A DNA stretch of 64,000 bases, from positions 1 to 64,000 of the forward strand of contig CAKOYU010000006.1 of the NCBI GenBank assembly GCA_934130975.1, read 5' to 3'. Every line of letters starts with the position of its first letter. The first letter of the stretch is position 1. Source of the DNA: an uncultured Clostridia bacterium (lineage in GTDB: Bacteria > Bacillota > Clostridia > TANB77 > CAG-508). Shown one piece after another: positions 17,398 to 26,767 of the stretch. The notes beneath the pieces were generated by a model. It did not search any database. It worked only from the letters and a program-made list of their open reading frames with translations, and was not told where the DNA came from. The translations under genes and the position numbers were made by a program.

Positions 17398-18009
17398 ATG
17401 AAAAATACATGGAAAATCATAATTATAAGTGTAGTATTAGCAATATGTGCAGGAATGGCAACATATTTTATAGTAAGGCAAAATAAAAAAAGTGAAACAA
17501 TACCAGAAACAAATACTTATATATCGGAAAAAATAGAAGATGAATGTACAGAAGAATATAATGAAGAGCAGATGGCAAACCAGAATACAACAGAAGTATC
17601 ATCAACAGAAGAAAAAGTAGCTGCAAATGCAATATTAATATTAAAAAAATATTATACAAAATGTGATCATACAATAAACGAATATGTAGAGCTACCAAAA
17701 GAATTAGTAAATTTAACAAAAGAGCAAGTTCAAGAAAAATATGCAGATTGGCAAGTAATAGGATTTGAAAAAGGAAAAATAACATTATATAAAGAATTTG
17801 ATGATGTTTGCGGAGAACATTTTAAACTAAAAATAGAAGATGGAAAAGTTGTTGTATATACTGTAAATAATGATGGAACAGAAACTCTTTATGAAAAAAC
17901 TAATATTTCAAGTGAATATCTTACAGAAACAGATTTACTTAATATGCAAGATGGATTAGAGATATATGGAAAAGAAGAATTAAATCAAGTTATTGAAGAT
18001 TTTGAGTAA
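17398..18009 (+). CDS. BofC-like sporulation protein (BofC C-terminal domain)
   Basis: 203 residues. An N-terminal signal anchor (about 7-27) is followed by an acidic linker and a domain from about residue 76: YYTKCDHTINEYVELPKELV, NLTKEQVQEKYADWQV, then FKLKIEDGKVVVY and a C-terminal LETEL-like tail. This pattern matches the C-terminal domain of BofC, a forespore protein that in Bacillus restrains SpoIVB signalling; in Clostridia similar proteins occur outside the spoIVB context. The ATG has GAGAAAGGAATG upstream. Function here is inferred from the domain only. Confidence 0.7.
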   Translation: MKNTWKIIIISVVLAICAGMATYFIVRQNKKSETIPETNTYISEKIEDECTEEYNEEQMANQNTTEVSSTEEKVAANAILILKKYYTKCDHTINEYVELPKELVNLTKEQVQEKYADWQVIGFEKGKITLYKEFDDVCGEHFKLKIEDGKVVVYTVNNDGTETLYEKTNISSEYLTETDLLNMQDGLEIYGKEELNQVIEDFE

Positions 18010-18066
18010 TAAATTAAAGACAAGCCACATAAAATTAAACTAAAGAGATTAACGAGGAGGAAAATT

Positions 18067-20667
18067 ATGTGGGAAACTTTAAGAAAAGAAGATATTGTAC
18101 AGAAACTAAGGACAAAGCAAGGTGTTGGATTATCACAAAGAGAAGTACTTTTAAGAAAACAGAAATATGGAAGTAATAAATTAGAAGAAAAAAAGAAAGA
18201 AACATTATTAGTAAAATTTATAAAACAATTTAATGATTTTATGATTATCATTTTAATAATAGCATCAATTTTATCAGCGGTTACTTCATATTTTCAAGGA
18301 GAAAATGACTATGTGGATTCAATAATAATTATTGCAATTGTAGTATTTAATGCACTAATGGGAGTAATACAAGAGGCAAAAGCAGAAAAATCAATTGAAG
18401 CATTAAAACAAATGACTCCGCCTAAAGCTAAAGTAATAAGAGATGGAAGAGTACAAGAAATCCATGCAGAAGAGCTAGTTCCAGGAGATATTGTAGAACT
18501 AGAAGCAGGAATTTATGTCCCAGCTGATTGTAGATTATTAGAAAGTCATAATTTAAAAATAGAAGAATCAAGTTTAACAGGAGAAACAGAGCCAGTATTA
18601 AAAAATGCTGATATGGTGGTGCAAAATGATGTACCATTAGGTGACATGTTAAATATGGCATTTATGGCAAGTATCGTGGTAAATGGTCATGGAAAAGCGG
18701 TAGTAACTGAAACTGGTATGAATACAAAAGTAGGTAAAATTGCAAATATGATTATGGAAGATGAAACTCCAGAGACGCCAATTCAAAAGAAGTTAGCACA
18801 AGTTGGAAAAACATTAGGAATAGTATGTTTAGTAATTTGTGCACTTATATTTTTTATAGGAATGATAAAACATATAGACCCAATTGAAATGTTTATGACA
18901 TCAGTAGGGTTAGCTGTTGCAGCAATCCCAGAAGGATTACCTGCAATTGTAACGATTATGCTATCAATTGGTGTAAGCAAAATGGCAAAAAATAATAGTA
19001 TAATAAGAAAATTACCGGCAGTAGAAACATTAGGGTGTAGCAATGTTATTTGTTCAGATAAAACAGGAACTTTAACTCAAAATAAAATGACTGTTGTAGA
19101 AATAAAAGCTAGAGATACAATGTTAGCAAGTAAATTGGCTACAATGTGTACAGATAGTAATATTATTCATCAAAATGGACAAACAAAAGTAAATGGAGAG
19201 CCTACAGAAATTGCATTAGTACAAAATGGACTTAACCATAATTTGAATAAAAATGAATTATATAAAGAAATGCCAAGAGTGGCAGAAATTCCATTTGATT
19301 CAAACCGTAAAATGATGACAACAATACATAAAAATAGAGGAAAATACCTTGTTATAACCAAAGGGGCTCCAGACATATTGCTTAATAAATGTAATTTAAT
19401 GAGTATGGAAAAACATAGAATTGAAGTTGAAAATCAGCAGATGGCAGAAAAGGCTTTAAGAGTAATTGCGGTGGCATATAAAGAGATTGACAGTTTACCT
19501 AGAAGTTCAGAAATGAATCTATTAGAAGATAATTTGAATTTTGTTGGCTTAATTGGAATGATAGATCCTCCAAGAGAAGGTGTAAAAGAAGCGGTACGTA
19601 CTTGTAAAAGAGCAGGAATTAAAACTGTCATGATTACTGGTGACCACATTGCAACAGCTAAAGCAATTGCAAAAGAGTTGAATATTTTAGAACCACGTGA
19701 TAAGGCAATAACAGGAAAAGAACTTGATAGAATTTCACAAGAACAATTAGTAAAAGAAATAAAAGATTATTCAGTATTTGCAAGAGTAACTCCAGAACAC
19801 AAAGTTAGAATAGTAAAAGCTTGGCAAAGTGCAGGGAATGTAGTTGCTATGACGGGGGATGGAGTAAATGACAGTCCTGCATTAAAATGTGCAGATATTG
19901 GAATTGCAATGGGGAAGAATGGCACAGATGTTGCTAAAAATGCATCTGATATGATATTAGCAGATGATAATTTTGTTACAATTGTTAAAGCTGTAAAACA
20001 AGGTAGAAATATATATGATAATATCAAAAAAGCAATTCACTTTTTGATTGCAACAAATATAGGGGAGATAGTAACTGTATTTATGGGACTTGTTCTTGGT
20101 TTAAAATCACCATTATTGGCAATTCAATTATTATGGATTAATTTAGTAACAGATTCTTTGCCTGCAATTGCAATAGGATTAGAACCACCTGAAAAAGATA
20201 TTATGAAAAGACCACCTATTGATAATAAAAAGGGAATTTTTGCGGATGGATTATGGAATAAAATTGTTGTTGAAGGAATTATGCTAGGTGTTTTGACTCT
20301 TATTGCATTTGGAATAGGAAATAAATATTATAATTTAGAGGTTGCAAGAACAATGGCGTTTGTTTCTTTAGGATTATTGGAACTTGTCCACAGTTTTAAT
20401 ATAAAAAGTGAACAATCTATATTTAAAATTGGGTTATTTGAGAATAAGTATTTGATTGGGAGTTTTGTATTAGGGGCTATAGTTCAAACAATTGTTGTTT
20501 GGGTTCCATCATTAGCAGATGTGTTTAAATTAGTTCCATTGACTCAAGTACAATGGTTTATTACAATTGCTATTTCATTACTTCCTATAGTGATTGTTGA
20601 GTTGCAAAAGAAGTTTGTTGCTATGAATTTTGTTAAGGTTATTTATATGAGAAAACAGGAGGCATAA
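18067..20667 (+). CDS. calcium-translocating P-type ATPase (P2A, SERCA/PMCA-like)
   Basis: 866 residues. Motifs in order: actuator loop LTGETEPV, the PEGL membrane motif (AAIPEGLPAIVTIM), phosphorylation site CSDKTGTLTQNK with aspartate near residue 331, nucleotide-binding KGAPD, and hinge MTGDGVNDSPALK. About ten membrane helices are evident, the last six in a C-terminal cation-ATPase domain. This is the family that exports or sequesters calcium using ATP; a related manganese role cannot be excluded. It has a strong GAGGAGG site and no terminator before it, so it may be read from the BofC-like gene. Confidence 0.95.
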   Translation: MWETLRKEDIVQKLRTKQGVGLSQREVLLRKQKYGSNKLEEKKKETLLVKFIKQFNDFMIIILIIASILSAVTSYFQGENDYVDSIIIIAIVVFNALMGVIQEAKAEKSIEALKQMTPPKAKVIRDGRVQEIHAEELVPGDIVELEAGIYVPADCRLLESHNLKIEESSLTGETEPVLKNADMVVQNDVPLGDMLNMAFMASIVVNGHGKAVVTETGMNTKVGKIANMIMEDETPETPIQKKLAQVGKTLGIVCLVICALIFFIGMIKHIDPIEMFMTSVGLAVAAIPEGLPAIVTIMLSIGVSKMAKNNSIIRKLPAVETLGCSNVICSDKTGTLTQNKMTVVEIKARDTMLASKLATMCTDSNIIHQNGQTKVNGEPTEIALVQNGLNHNLNKNELYKEMPRVAEIPFDSNRKMMTTIHKNRGKYLVITKGAPDILLNKCNLMSMEKHRIEVENQQMAEKALRVIAVAYKEIDSLPRSSEMNLLEDNLNFVGLIGMIDPPREGVKEAVRTCKRAGIKTVMITGDHIATAKAIAKELNILEPRDKAITGKELDRISQEQLVKEIKDYSVFARVTPEHKVRIVKAWQSAGNVVAMTGDGVNDSPALKCADIGIAMGKNGTDVAKNASDMILADDNFVTIVKAVKQGRNIYDNIKKAIHFLIATNIGEIVTVFMGLVLGLKSPLLAIQLLWINLVTDSLPAIAIGLEPPEKDIMKRPPIDNKKGIFADGLWNKIVVEGIMLGVLTLIAFGIGNKYYNLEVARTMAFVSLGLLELVHSFNIKSEQSIFKIGLFENKYLIGSFVLGAIVQTIVVWVPSLADVFKLVPLTQVQWFITIAISLLPIVIVELQKKFVAMNFVKVIYMRKQEA

Positions 20668-20740
20668 TTAATTTATATATAGTGAGGCACGGCACATTTG
20701 TTTTAGAGAATTGATGGGCCGTGGCTTTTGAATTAAAACT

Positions 20741-21577
20741 TTATTTGACTTCTAATAATTTTTTCTTTTCTTTTTCTAATTGCTTTAAACTTTTTTCAGG
20801 AGTAGGTAAATCTTCTGGCATAGTGCCACCAAGTTCTTTTATTGTATTTCTTATTTTGTAACCAACTTCATAATGGGTTTTATTGGCAGCTGATTCAGTT
20901 GATATATTATCTCGTTTTAATCTTGATTCAGTTTGTGTAATACGAAATAGATTTGCTGCAAGTTCTTCACTTCCCATGTTATCTAAAATATCTTCTCTAT
21001 ATCGTAGACCTTTTCTTTTTGCTATGTCATCAGCTGTTTCTCCATTATATAATCCTTTATATCCTGCATTATGAAATTTATCAAAATTTTTTACTCTTGC
21101 GTTTTTGGCAGCTTGGTTAAGGGAATAGTTTCCTTTTCTTGTTAGATTTCTTTGGTAAAATCTTTTTTCATCTTCTGTTAACATACAGTATTCTTTTTCT
21201 GTAAGTTCTTGTTTTCTTGTTTGAATTGCAAAATATGTTTGGGCAAGAGCTATGACTTTTTTTCTGCTATCACCATTTTGAGCAATTAAGTAACAGGCGT
21301 ATCGAGTTAGTTTGTAATCTTTAATTTCTTTTTCAGCTCCAGATCCTATTGTCACCATCTTCCTGACATCAAGAAAATGGTCAAGATTACTTATATTACT
21401 GTTTTCACAAGATTGTTTGGCCTTTCTTATTACTTTCTCGAAATTTTCCCATTTGTTATATTCTAAAATCTTTTGTAATTCTCTAGCATACCAATATTCA
21501 GCTCCAGTTTCATCAATATGTTTGATACTTTCAAAGGTTTCATTTGTATAGTTTGAAGTTTTTTCTAATTGTTGCAT
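20741..21577 (-). CDS. dinD: DinD-like DNA damage-inducible protein
   Basis: 278 residues. The N-terminal BRO-like part (ESIKHIDETGAEYWYAREL, LEYNKWENFEKVI) and the following RYACYLIAQNGDSRKKVIA and QTYFAIQTRKQEL are characteristic of DinD. DinD inhibits RecA-mediated strand exchange in E. coli and is often carried on mobile elements. The central NAGYKGLYNGETADDIAKRKGL region completes the family pattern. The ATG lacks an ideal ribosome binding site but has GGAGATG. Encoded opposite to the upstream ATPase, next to a repeat that shares a tRNA end: consistent with an acquired island. Confidence 0.85.
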   Translation of the reverse strand: MQQLEKTSNYTNETFESIKHIDETGAEYWYARELQKILEYNKWENFEKVIRKAKQSCENSNISNLDHFLDVRKMVTIGSGAEKEIKDYKLTRYACYLIAQNGDSRKKVIALAQTYFAIQTRKQELTEKEYCMLTEDEKRFYQRNLTRKGNYSLNQAAKNARVKNFDKFHNAGYKGLYNGETADDIAKRKGLRYREDILDNMGSEELAANLFRITQTESRLKRDNISTESAANKTHYEVGYKIRNTIKELGGTMPEDLPTPEKSLKQLEKEKKKLLEVK

Positions 21578-21671
21578 TTTACATCATCTCCATTTCATGT
21601 TATTTGTGATATTATACTACAGTTAAATAGAGATTACAACACAAAAACGAAAAAAAGTTTGAAAATTAAGC

Positions 21672-21795
21672 GCCCAAAGTGGGACTGTACAACCCGCGTT
21701 GGAAAAATAATCTACAAGATTATTTTTACCTTCGTTTCGGCAGGCCCCAGTCCTGCTCGAAACTTGGCAATCTCCTTTTCGAGTCTCACAATTTA
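21672..21795. repeat. 120-bp structured direct repeat, copy A, sharing the tRNA-Leu 3' end
   Basis: Begins GCCCAAAGTGGGACT, identical to the 3' end of the tRNA-Leu at 24106. It ends TTTTCGAGTCTCACAATT. Internal stems: AAAAATAATC/GATTATTTTT around a TACAA loop, and GTTTCGGCAGG/CCTGCTCGAAAC. Terminal GTGGGACT and AGTCTCAC close the whole. Copy B (23935) differs at only about six positions. Confidence 0.85.
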
Positions 21796-21803
21796 AGTAA
21801 AAT

Positions 21804-21834
21804 AAAAAAATGTAGCGTTTGCTACACTTTTTTT
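21804..21834 (-). terminator. terminator downstream of the amidotransferase/MFS pair
   Basis: TGTAGC and GCTACA around a GTTT loop, flanked by A and T runs on both sides, so it can work in both directions. Confidence 0.8.
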
Positions 21835-21897
21835 CAGGTTTTACTAGATCATTGCCAATTTTAAAGCATTACTATGTATTAAATTGTAACTGTTATA

Positions 21898-22614
21898 TTA
21901 TCTTTTATTATTTTGTTTAAAGTTATTTTTTGGTTCGCATACACTTATAAAGCTTTTAAAAATGTTATTCATATTTTTATCTATTTGGTATAAACTTTCT
22001 GGATGAAATCTTACACCTATATAAAAATCTTTGTCTTTTGCTTCAATAACATCTGCATAGCTATCTTCACAAAATCCAACTTTATTTAATTTTGGACAGT
22101 CTTTTATAGTTCGTTTATGTCTTGAATTTACCATAATTTCTTCTTCATTTACTATCTTATAAAATTTAGAGTTTTTATCTATTTTTATGTTGTGCACATA
22201 CAGTTTTGATATTTGCATATGTTTTTCGGGATTGTCTATTTTATAAGTTGTTCCACCAATTGCTCTAGCAATAATATTCTGTCCACAACAAATTCCAAGA
22301 GTAGGTACATTATTTTCATAACAATACTTTGCTACAATACATTCATAATTATCTGATTTAGCACCGCCTTGGAAAATTATTCCATCACATAATCTTATTT
22401 GAGAAATTAAGTCATCATATTCTTTTCCTTGTAAATCTTCTTTCCAATTATCTTCTATATACTTTATATCTTTATCTGGTGGTAATATCGCTATTGCAAC
22501 TGCTCCATTATCAAAAATTGCTTGTTTGATTTCATCTCTAACATATGTATCTGTTCTATCATTTTTATAACTAGCATAATGTTTGCTCACAATTCCTATT
22601 ACTGCTTTCTTCAT
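21898..22614 (-). CDS. class I glutamine amidotransferase-like hydrolase (peptidase C26)
   Basis: 238 residues. Nucleophile C109 lies in the elbow TLGICCGQN, and the His-Glu pair lies in RFHPESLYQ near residue 204. FQGGAKSDNYE precedes the nucleophile, as in the gamma-glutamyl hydrolase/PuuD branch. Members cleave gamma-glutamyl bonds or transfer glutamine amide nitrogen. The gene starts inside the end of the MFS gene (44-base overlap), so the two are translated together. Substrate is unknown. Pairing with a transporter suggests that something imported or exported is a gamma-glutamyl compound, or that the enzyme modifies a small peptide; both are inference. Confidence 0.82.
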   Translation of the reverse strand: MKKAVIGIVSKHYASYKNDRTDTYVRDEIKQAIFDNGAVAIAILPPDKDIKYIEDNWKEDLQGKEYDDLISQIRLCDGIIFQGGAKSDNYECIVAKYCYENNVPTLGICCGQNIIARAIGGTTYKIDNPEKHMQISKLYVHNIKIDKNSKFYKIVNEEEIMVNSRHKRTIKDCPKLNKVGFCEDSYADVIEAKDKDFYIGVRFHPESLYQIDKNMNNIFKSFISVCEPKNNFKQNNKR

Positions 22615-23839
22615 TTTTTATTTCCTTTCCGCTTTCAACTAATTTATATAATTTTATACTAACTAATATTTCTATAATTGATAATATAAATAATATTGCT
22701 ATTACTATAATCATAGGATTATTTACTAAAATCATTGTAAAGCTTAAACTCATTATTGCTCTTCCTATCTTTCTTGATAATTCCATTGTTGTTAATAACG
22801 ATTGTTGTCTTTCTTTTCCGACCTTTCTTAATGCTAAATCTTGCATATATACTTTAAATGGATCTCTAATAAATAGTATAATTATATATCCTAAACTCAT
22901 AATGCTAAATTGGGATATTACTGAGTTTCTAATAAATGAACCCAGTATCATTAAAATAATAGATATACTCAATAATATTGGTAAAATTACTCCTACTTTT
23001 TCTTTATATTTACGATGTATCTTGTTAAAGACCATATTAGAAAGAACTCTTATTATACGAGAAATACATAATATAGTACCTATTATTAGAGTTGTTTTTT
23101 CTACATCAAATTTCATTAGTAATTCTTGTTGTATAAATAGTTTTCCATTTGATTGTCCAGAATTTACAATGGGGTAGAAGAGACCATAAGAAATAATTAA
23201 TACTATAATTAACTTATTATAATTTATTTTTGCTTTAGATTTTATTTTGTTTTCTTCTTTAATTTTATTGTATTTAGAATAATCTACTATATAAAATGAT
23301 AATATAAAGCATATTAAGCAAAAAGTAATGCAACCTAACATAGGTAAATAATTATTTAAATTAAACATTAAACTTGCAATAAATGAGATAATCATTGTTA
23401 CTGTCGCATATATGGTATTAGATTTTGTTTTTACTTTTATATATTCATTATTCCTATTTTGCAATTCAAGATTATTTTTTAATACTGCATTTGCCATATT
23501 CTGAAATGTAAATGCAATTTCATAAATAACCTTTCCTAAAGCTATGACTATATAATTTTTTCCAAATGTTAATAATAGGCTAGACACTAGCAATAACATT
23601 GAGCCTAATCTTACTGAATTTGTATTTCCTATTTTCTTAATAATTTTTAATAGTGGTATTTGTAATGCTATACAAGTTATTAATGATACAGTAGTTAAAG
23701 AAACTATCTGAGCTGCATTAAAATTTTTTACAACTGTTAAAAATAAGGTATCTATTGCTACCCAAAACAGTAAATCACCTGATAGACCTGCATACCAAGG
23801 AAATATCTTGTTAAATTTTTCCATCTTTTCTTGTTCCAT
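22571..23839 (-). CDS. major facilitator superfamily transporter
   Basis: 422 residues from the ATG at 23839, chosen because GGAGG sits six bases upstream. The protein has about twelve hydrophobic segments, with a cytosolic lysine-rich loop (YSKYNKIKEENKIKSKAKINY) near the middle, the usual 6+6 MFS layout. The N-terminus FPWYAGLSGDLLFWVAIDTLFL resembles transporters in peptide or antibiotic resistance loci. I cannot name a substrate. It overlaps the amidotransferase gene and is framed by the two 120-bp repeats, which suggests a laterally moved pair. Confidence 0.82.
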   Translation of the reverse strand: MEQEKMEKFNKIFPWYAGLSGDLLFWVAIDTLFLTVVKNFNAAQIVSLTTVSLITCIALQIPLLKIIKKIGNTNSVRLGSMLLLVSSLLLTFGKNYIVIALGKVIYEIAFTFQNMANAVLKNNLELQNRNNEYIKVKTKSNTIYATVTMIISFIASLMFNLNNYLPMLGCITFCLICFILSFYIVDYSKYNKIKEENKIKSKAKINYNKLIIVLIISYGLFYPIVNSGQSNGKLFIQQELLMKFDVEKTTLIIGTILCISRIIRVLSNMVFNKIHRKYKEKVGVILPILLSISIILMILGSFIRNSVISQFSIMSLGYIIILFIRDPFKVYMQDLALRKVGKERQQSLLTTMELSRKIGRAIMSLSFTMILVNNPMIIVIAILFILSIIEILVSIKLYKLVESGKEIKNEESSNRNCEQTLC

Positions 23840-23934
23840 TTTTTCCTCCAATTTGTCTTTTTCTACATAATAGCATAAATATTTTAAAATTAGAAGTTAT
23901 ATAAATAGAAAAGTCAAAATGTTATTACTGCATC

Positions 23935-24056
23935 TGCCCAAAGTGGGACTGTACAACCCGTGTCGGAAAAATAATCTACAAGATTATTTTTACCTTCGTT
24001 TCGGCAGGCCCCAGACCTGCTCGAAACTTGGCAACCTCCTTTTCGAGTCCCACAAT
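23935..24056. repeat. 120-bp structured direct repeat, copy B, sharing the tRNA-Leu 3' end
   Basis: Begins TGCCCAAAGTGGGACT, the same 16 bases as the tRNA-Leu 3' end at 24109-24124, then GTACAACCC where the tRNA has CGAACCC. Ends TTTTCGAGTCCCACAATT, which resembles a T-arm half. It has the same internal stems as copy A. It sits 50 bases from the tRNA gene. Confidence 0.85.
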
Positions 24057-24070
24057 TAAAAATCAAAAAT

Positions 24071-24100
24071 AAAGAAACACAGAAAAATCTGTGTTTCTTT
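24071..24100 (-). terminator. terminator of tRNA-Leu
   Basis: AAAGAAACACAG and CTGTGTTTCTTT form a perfect 12-bp stem just downstream of the tRNA on the reverse strand. Confidence 0.85.
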
Positions 24101-24105
24101 ATTTC

Positions 24106-24188
24106 TGGTGCCCAAAGTGGGACTCGAACCCACATGGTTTCCCGCACGATTTTGAGTCGTGTGCGTCTGCCAGTTCCGCCATTCGGGC
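24106..24188 (-). tRNA. tRNA-Leu (anticodon CAA), CCA encoded
   Basis: Reverse strand: acceptor GCCCGAA/TTTGGGC, an anticodon stem ACGA/TCGT with loop CTCAAAA giving CAA, a long variable arm (GCGGGAAACCATGT region) typical of class II tRNA-Leu, T arm GTGGGTTCGAGTCCCAC and encoded CCA. Confidence 0.93.
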
Positions 24189-24301
24189 ATTTTTATTTTT
24201 CTTTTTGCATAAAATTTAATGTGTGTTTTTGCTATTGCTTAACATCTTAAATATCTTAACACAAAATTAATTTTTTGTCTAGTCCCAAAATGCATTTTCT
24301 A

Positions 24302-24330
24302 TTGACTATTTGGGAAAATTAATGTATGAT
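24302..24330 (+). promoter_or_regulatory. promoter of the Clp ATPase gene
   Basis: TTGACT at 24302-24307, a 17-base spacer and TATGAT at 24325-24330. CCCAAAAT upstream and ATTTGGG over the spacer form an imperfect inverted pair that could be an operator. I do not see a clear CtsR heptad repeat. Confidence 0.7.
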
Positions 24331-24368
24331 ATATAATATTAAATTAAAGAAAAGAGGAAAATTAATAT

Positions 24369-26747
24369 ATGTTATGTTCAGATTGCAATAAGAATAATGC
24401 AGAAATTTTTATAAATAAAATAGAGAATGGTGTGTCATCAATGGAAGGGTTATGCCGTGATTGTGCTATAAAAAGAGGCATAGATGTTCCTGAAAAAACA
24501 GCATCTAATAAAAATCAGAACAATAATAATCAAAATAATAATGTGCCACCATTAAATAATATAGATATGTCAGCTATGTCAAAACAATTGGAAGGTTTAT
24601 TTAAAGATTTGTCTTCAAATTTAAAGCTTGAAAATCTAGAGGGAATGGAAGATTTTGATCCAGAGGATTTAGAAGGATATGATGAAGAAGATGGAGAAGA
24701 AAATGGTGCAAATCCTTTAGGTATTCCAATTGGTTCAATATTTGCTAGCATAGTTCCAAGAAAACAGGCAAGTAGTGAAGAGGAATCAACAGGTAATGGC
24801 AGACAAAAAGTTAAAGTAGAAAAGAAACCAACTAAAAAGAAGAAAAAATACTTGGATACTTACGGAACAAATCTTACACAAAAAGCTAAAAATAATGAAC
24901 TTGATATGGTAATTGGACGTGATAAGGAAATTCAAAGAGTTATTCAAATATTAAATAGACGTACAAAAAATAATCCATGCTTAATAGGTGAACCAGGTGT
25001 TGGTAAAACTGCAATAGCACAAGGTCTTGCTATCAAAATAGCTAATAATAATGTGCCTGCAAAGTTGTTAAATAAAGAAGTATATTTATTAGATATGACA
25101 GCAGTTGTTGCAGGAACACAATTTAGAGGACAATTTGAAGCTCGTATGAAAGGAATAATTGAAGAATGTAAAGAATTTGGAAATATAATTCTAGTAATAG
25201 ACGAAATTCATAATATCATAGGAGCAGGTGATGGAGAACACTCAATGAATGCGGCAAATATATTAAAACCATCATTATCAAATGGAGAAATTCAATTAAT
25301 TGGTACAACAACATTAAAAGAATATAGAAAATATATAGAAAAAGATTCTGCATTGGAAAGAAGATTTCAACAAGTGTTGGTAGAAGAACCAAATGTTGAT
25401 GAGTCTATAAAAATTCTTGAAGGAATAAAAAAATACTACGAAGAGTATCATAAAGTAAAAATTTCTAATGATATTATAAAACAAACAGTTGTAATGTCAG
25501 AAAAATATATACATGATAGATTTTTACCAGACAAAGCAATTGATATCCTTGATGAAGCTTGTTCAAGAATAAACTTAGAAAATAAAGAATTATTTAGATT
25601 AGAAATGCTAAAACAAGAATTAGCAGAAGTTCAAGCACAAAAAGAAGATGCAGCACAAGCTGATTCAACAGAAGATTATCAAAAAGCTGCAGATTTAAAA
25701 ACTAAAGAATGCAGATTAATTGAAGAAATAGACCAATTAAATAGTACAATTCAATTAAAAAATCTTACAACACAAGACATAGCGCAAGTAATTGAAAGTT
25801 GGACTAAAATTCCAGTTAAGAAAATAACAGAAGCAGAAACACAAAAATTGTTAAACTTAGAAACAAATCTTCATACAAGAGTAATAGGGCAAGATAAAGC
25901 AGTAAGTGCAGTATCACGTGCAATAAGAAGAAATCGTGCAGGATTACAAAGTACAAAAAGACCACCATCATTTATATTCGTAGGTCCAACAGGTGTAGGA
26001 AAAACAGAATTAGCCAAAAGTCTAGCATATGAAATGTTTGGATCAGAAGATTCAATAATCAGAGTAGATATGTCTGAATATATGGAAAGTCATTCTACTG
26101 CAAAATTAATAGGTGCACCTCCAGGATATGTGGGATATGAGGATGCTGGTCAACTTACAGAAAAGGTAAAAAGAAAACCATATTCAATAATATTATTAGA
26201 TGAGATTGAAAAAGCACATCCAGATGTATTTAATATATTATTACAAGTACTTGATGATGGAAAACTTACAGACTCACAAGGAAACACAGTAAGCTTCCAA
26301 AATACAATAATAATAATGACATCAAATGCTGGATCAAACTTAAATAATAATTCAATAGGTTTTGCTAAGCAAACTGTAGATACAAGCAAGATTGAAGAAA
26401 ATTTAAAACAAGTATTTAGACCAGAATTTTTAAACAGAATTGATGAAATAATTGTATTTGATTCATTAACAAAACCAGAATTAATACAAATTGTAGACTT
26501 AATGCTTAAAGATACTAAAAAAGCTTTAGCAGAAAAAAATATGACTTTAGAAGTTTCAGAATCTGCTAAGGAATTTATACTTGAAAAAGGAACAAACTTG
26601 AAGTTTGGAGCACGTCCATTAAGAAGAGCAATCCAAAGATATGTTGAAGATGAAATATCTGAAATGATTTTAAGAAACGAAGTACATGAAGGACAAAACA
26701 TTACAGTAAATCTTGAAAATGAAAATTTAAAGTTTGATGTAAATTAG
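24369..26747 (+). CDS. clpE: ATP-dependent Clp unfoldase, ClpE/ClpC type
   Basis: 792 residues. The N-terminal zinc finger (CSDC near residue 3, CRDC near 34) resembles ClpE and McsA rather than the Clp N-domain. An acidic, asparagine-rich linker (55-130) follows. The first AAA module has GEPGVGKTA and LVIDEIHNI, and a short middle region carries a UVR-like YQKAADLKTKECRL. The second AAA module has GPTGVGKTE and ILLDEIEKAHP. A C-terminal sensor domain ends the chain. It unfolds substrates for ClpP. A ClpE-type role in heat and disulfide stress is the best fit; ClpC is the alternative. pgsA follows after 20 bases. Confidence 0.9.
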   Translation: MLCSDCNKNNAEIFINKIENGVSSMEGLCRDCAIKRGIDVPEKTASNKNQNNNNQNNNVPPLNNIDMSAMSKQLEGLFKDLSSNLKLENLEGMEDFDPEDLEGYDEEDGEENGANPLGIPIGSIFASIVPRKQASSEEESTGNGRQKVKVEKKPTKKKKKYLDTYGTNLTQKAKNNELDMVIGRDKEIQRVIQILNRRTKNNPCLIGEPGVGKTAIAQGLAIKIANNNVPAKLLNKEVYLLDMTAVVAGTQFRGQFEARMKGIIEECKEFGNIILVIDEIHNIIGAGDGEHSMNAANILKPSLSNGEIQLIGTTTLKEYRKYIEKDSALERRFQQVLVEEPNVDESIKILEGIKKYYEEYHKVKISNDIIKQTVVMSEKYIHDRFLPDKAIDILDEACSRINLENKELFRLEMLKQELAEVQAQKEDAAQADSTEDYQKAADLKTKECRLIEEIDQLNSTIQLKNLTTQDIAQVIESWTKIPVKKITEAETQKLLNLETNLHTRVIGQDKAVSAVSRAIRRNRAGLQSTKRPPSFIFVGPTGVGKTELAKSLAYEMFGSEDSIIRVDMSEYMESHSTAKLIGAPPGYVGYEDAGQLTEKVKRKPYSIILLDEIEKAHPDVFNILLQVLDDGKLTDSQGNTVSFQNTIIIMTSNAGSNLNNNSIGFAKQTVDTSKIEENLKQVFRPEFLNRIDEIIVFDSLTKPELIQIVDLMLKDTKKALAEKNMTLEVSESAKEFILEKGTNLKFGARPLRRAIQRYVEDEISEMILRNEVHEGQNITVNLENENLKFDVN

Positions 26748-26767
26748 TCTTGAAAGGAAATAAATTA

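Noticed and set aside
21569..21864. Short forward open frames over repeat copy A
   Set aside because: They follow the structured repeat, which is also partly open at 23914-24147 on the other strand. There is no ribosome site and no domain, so the coding look is by chance.
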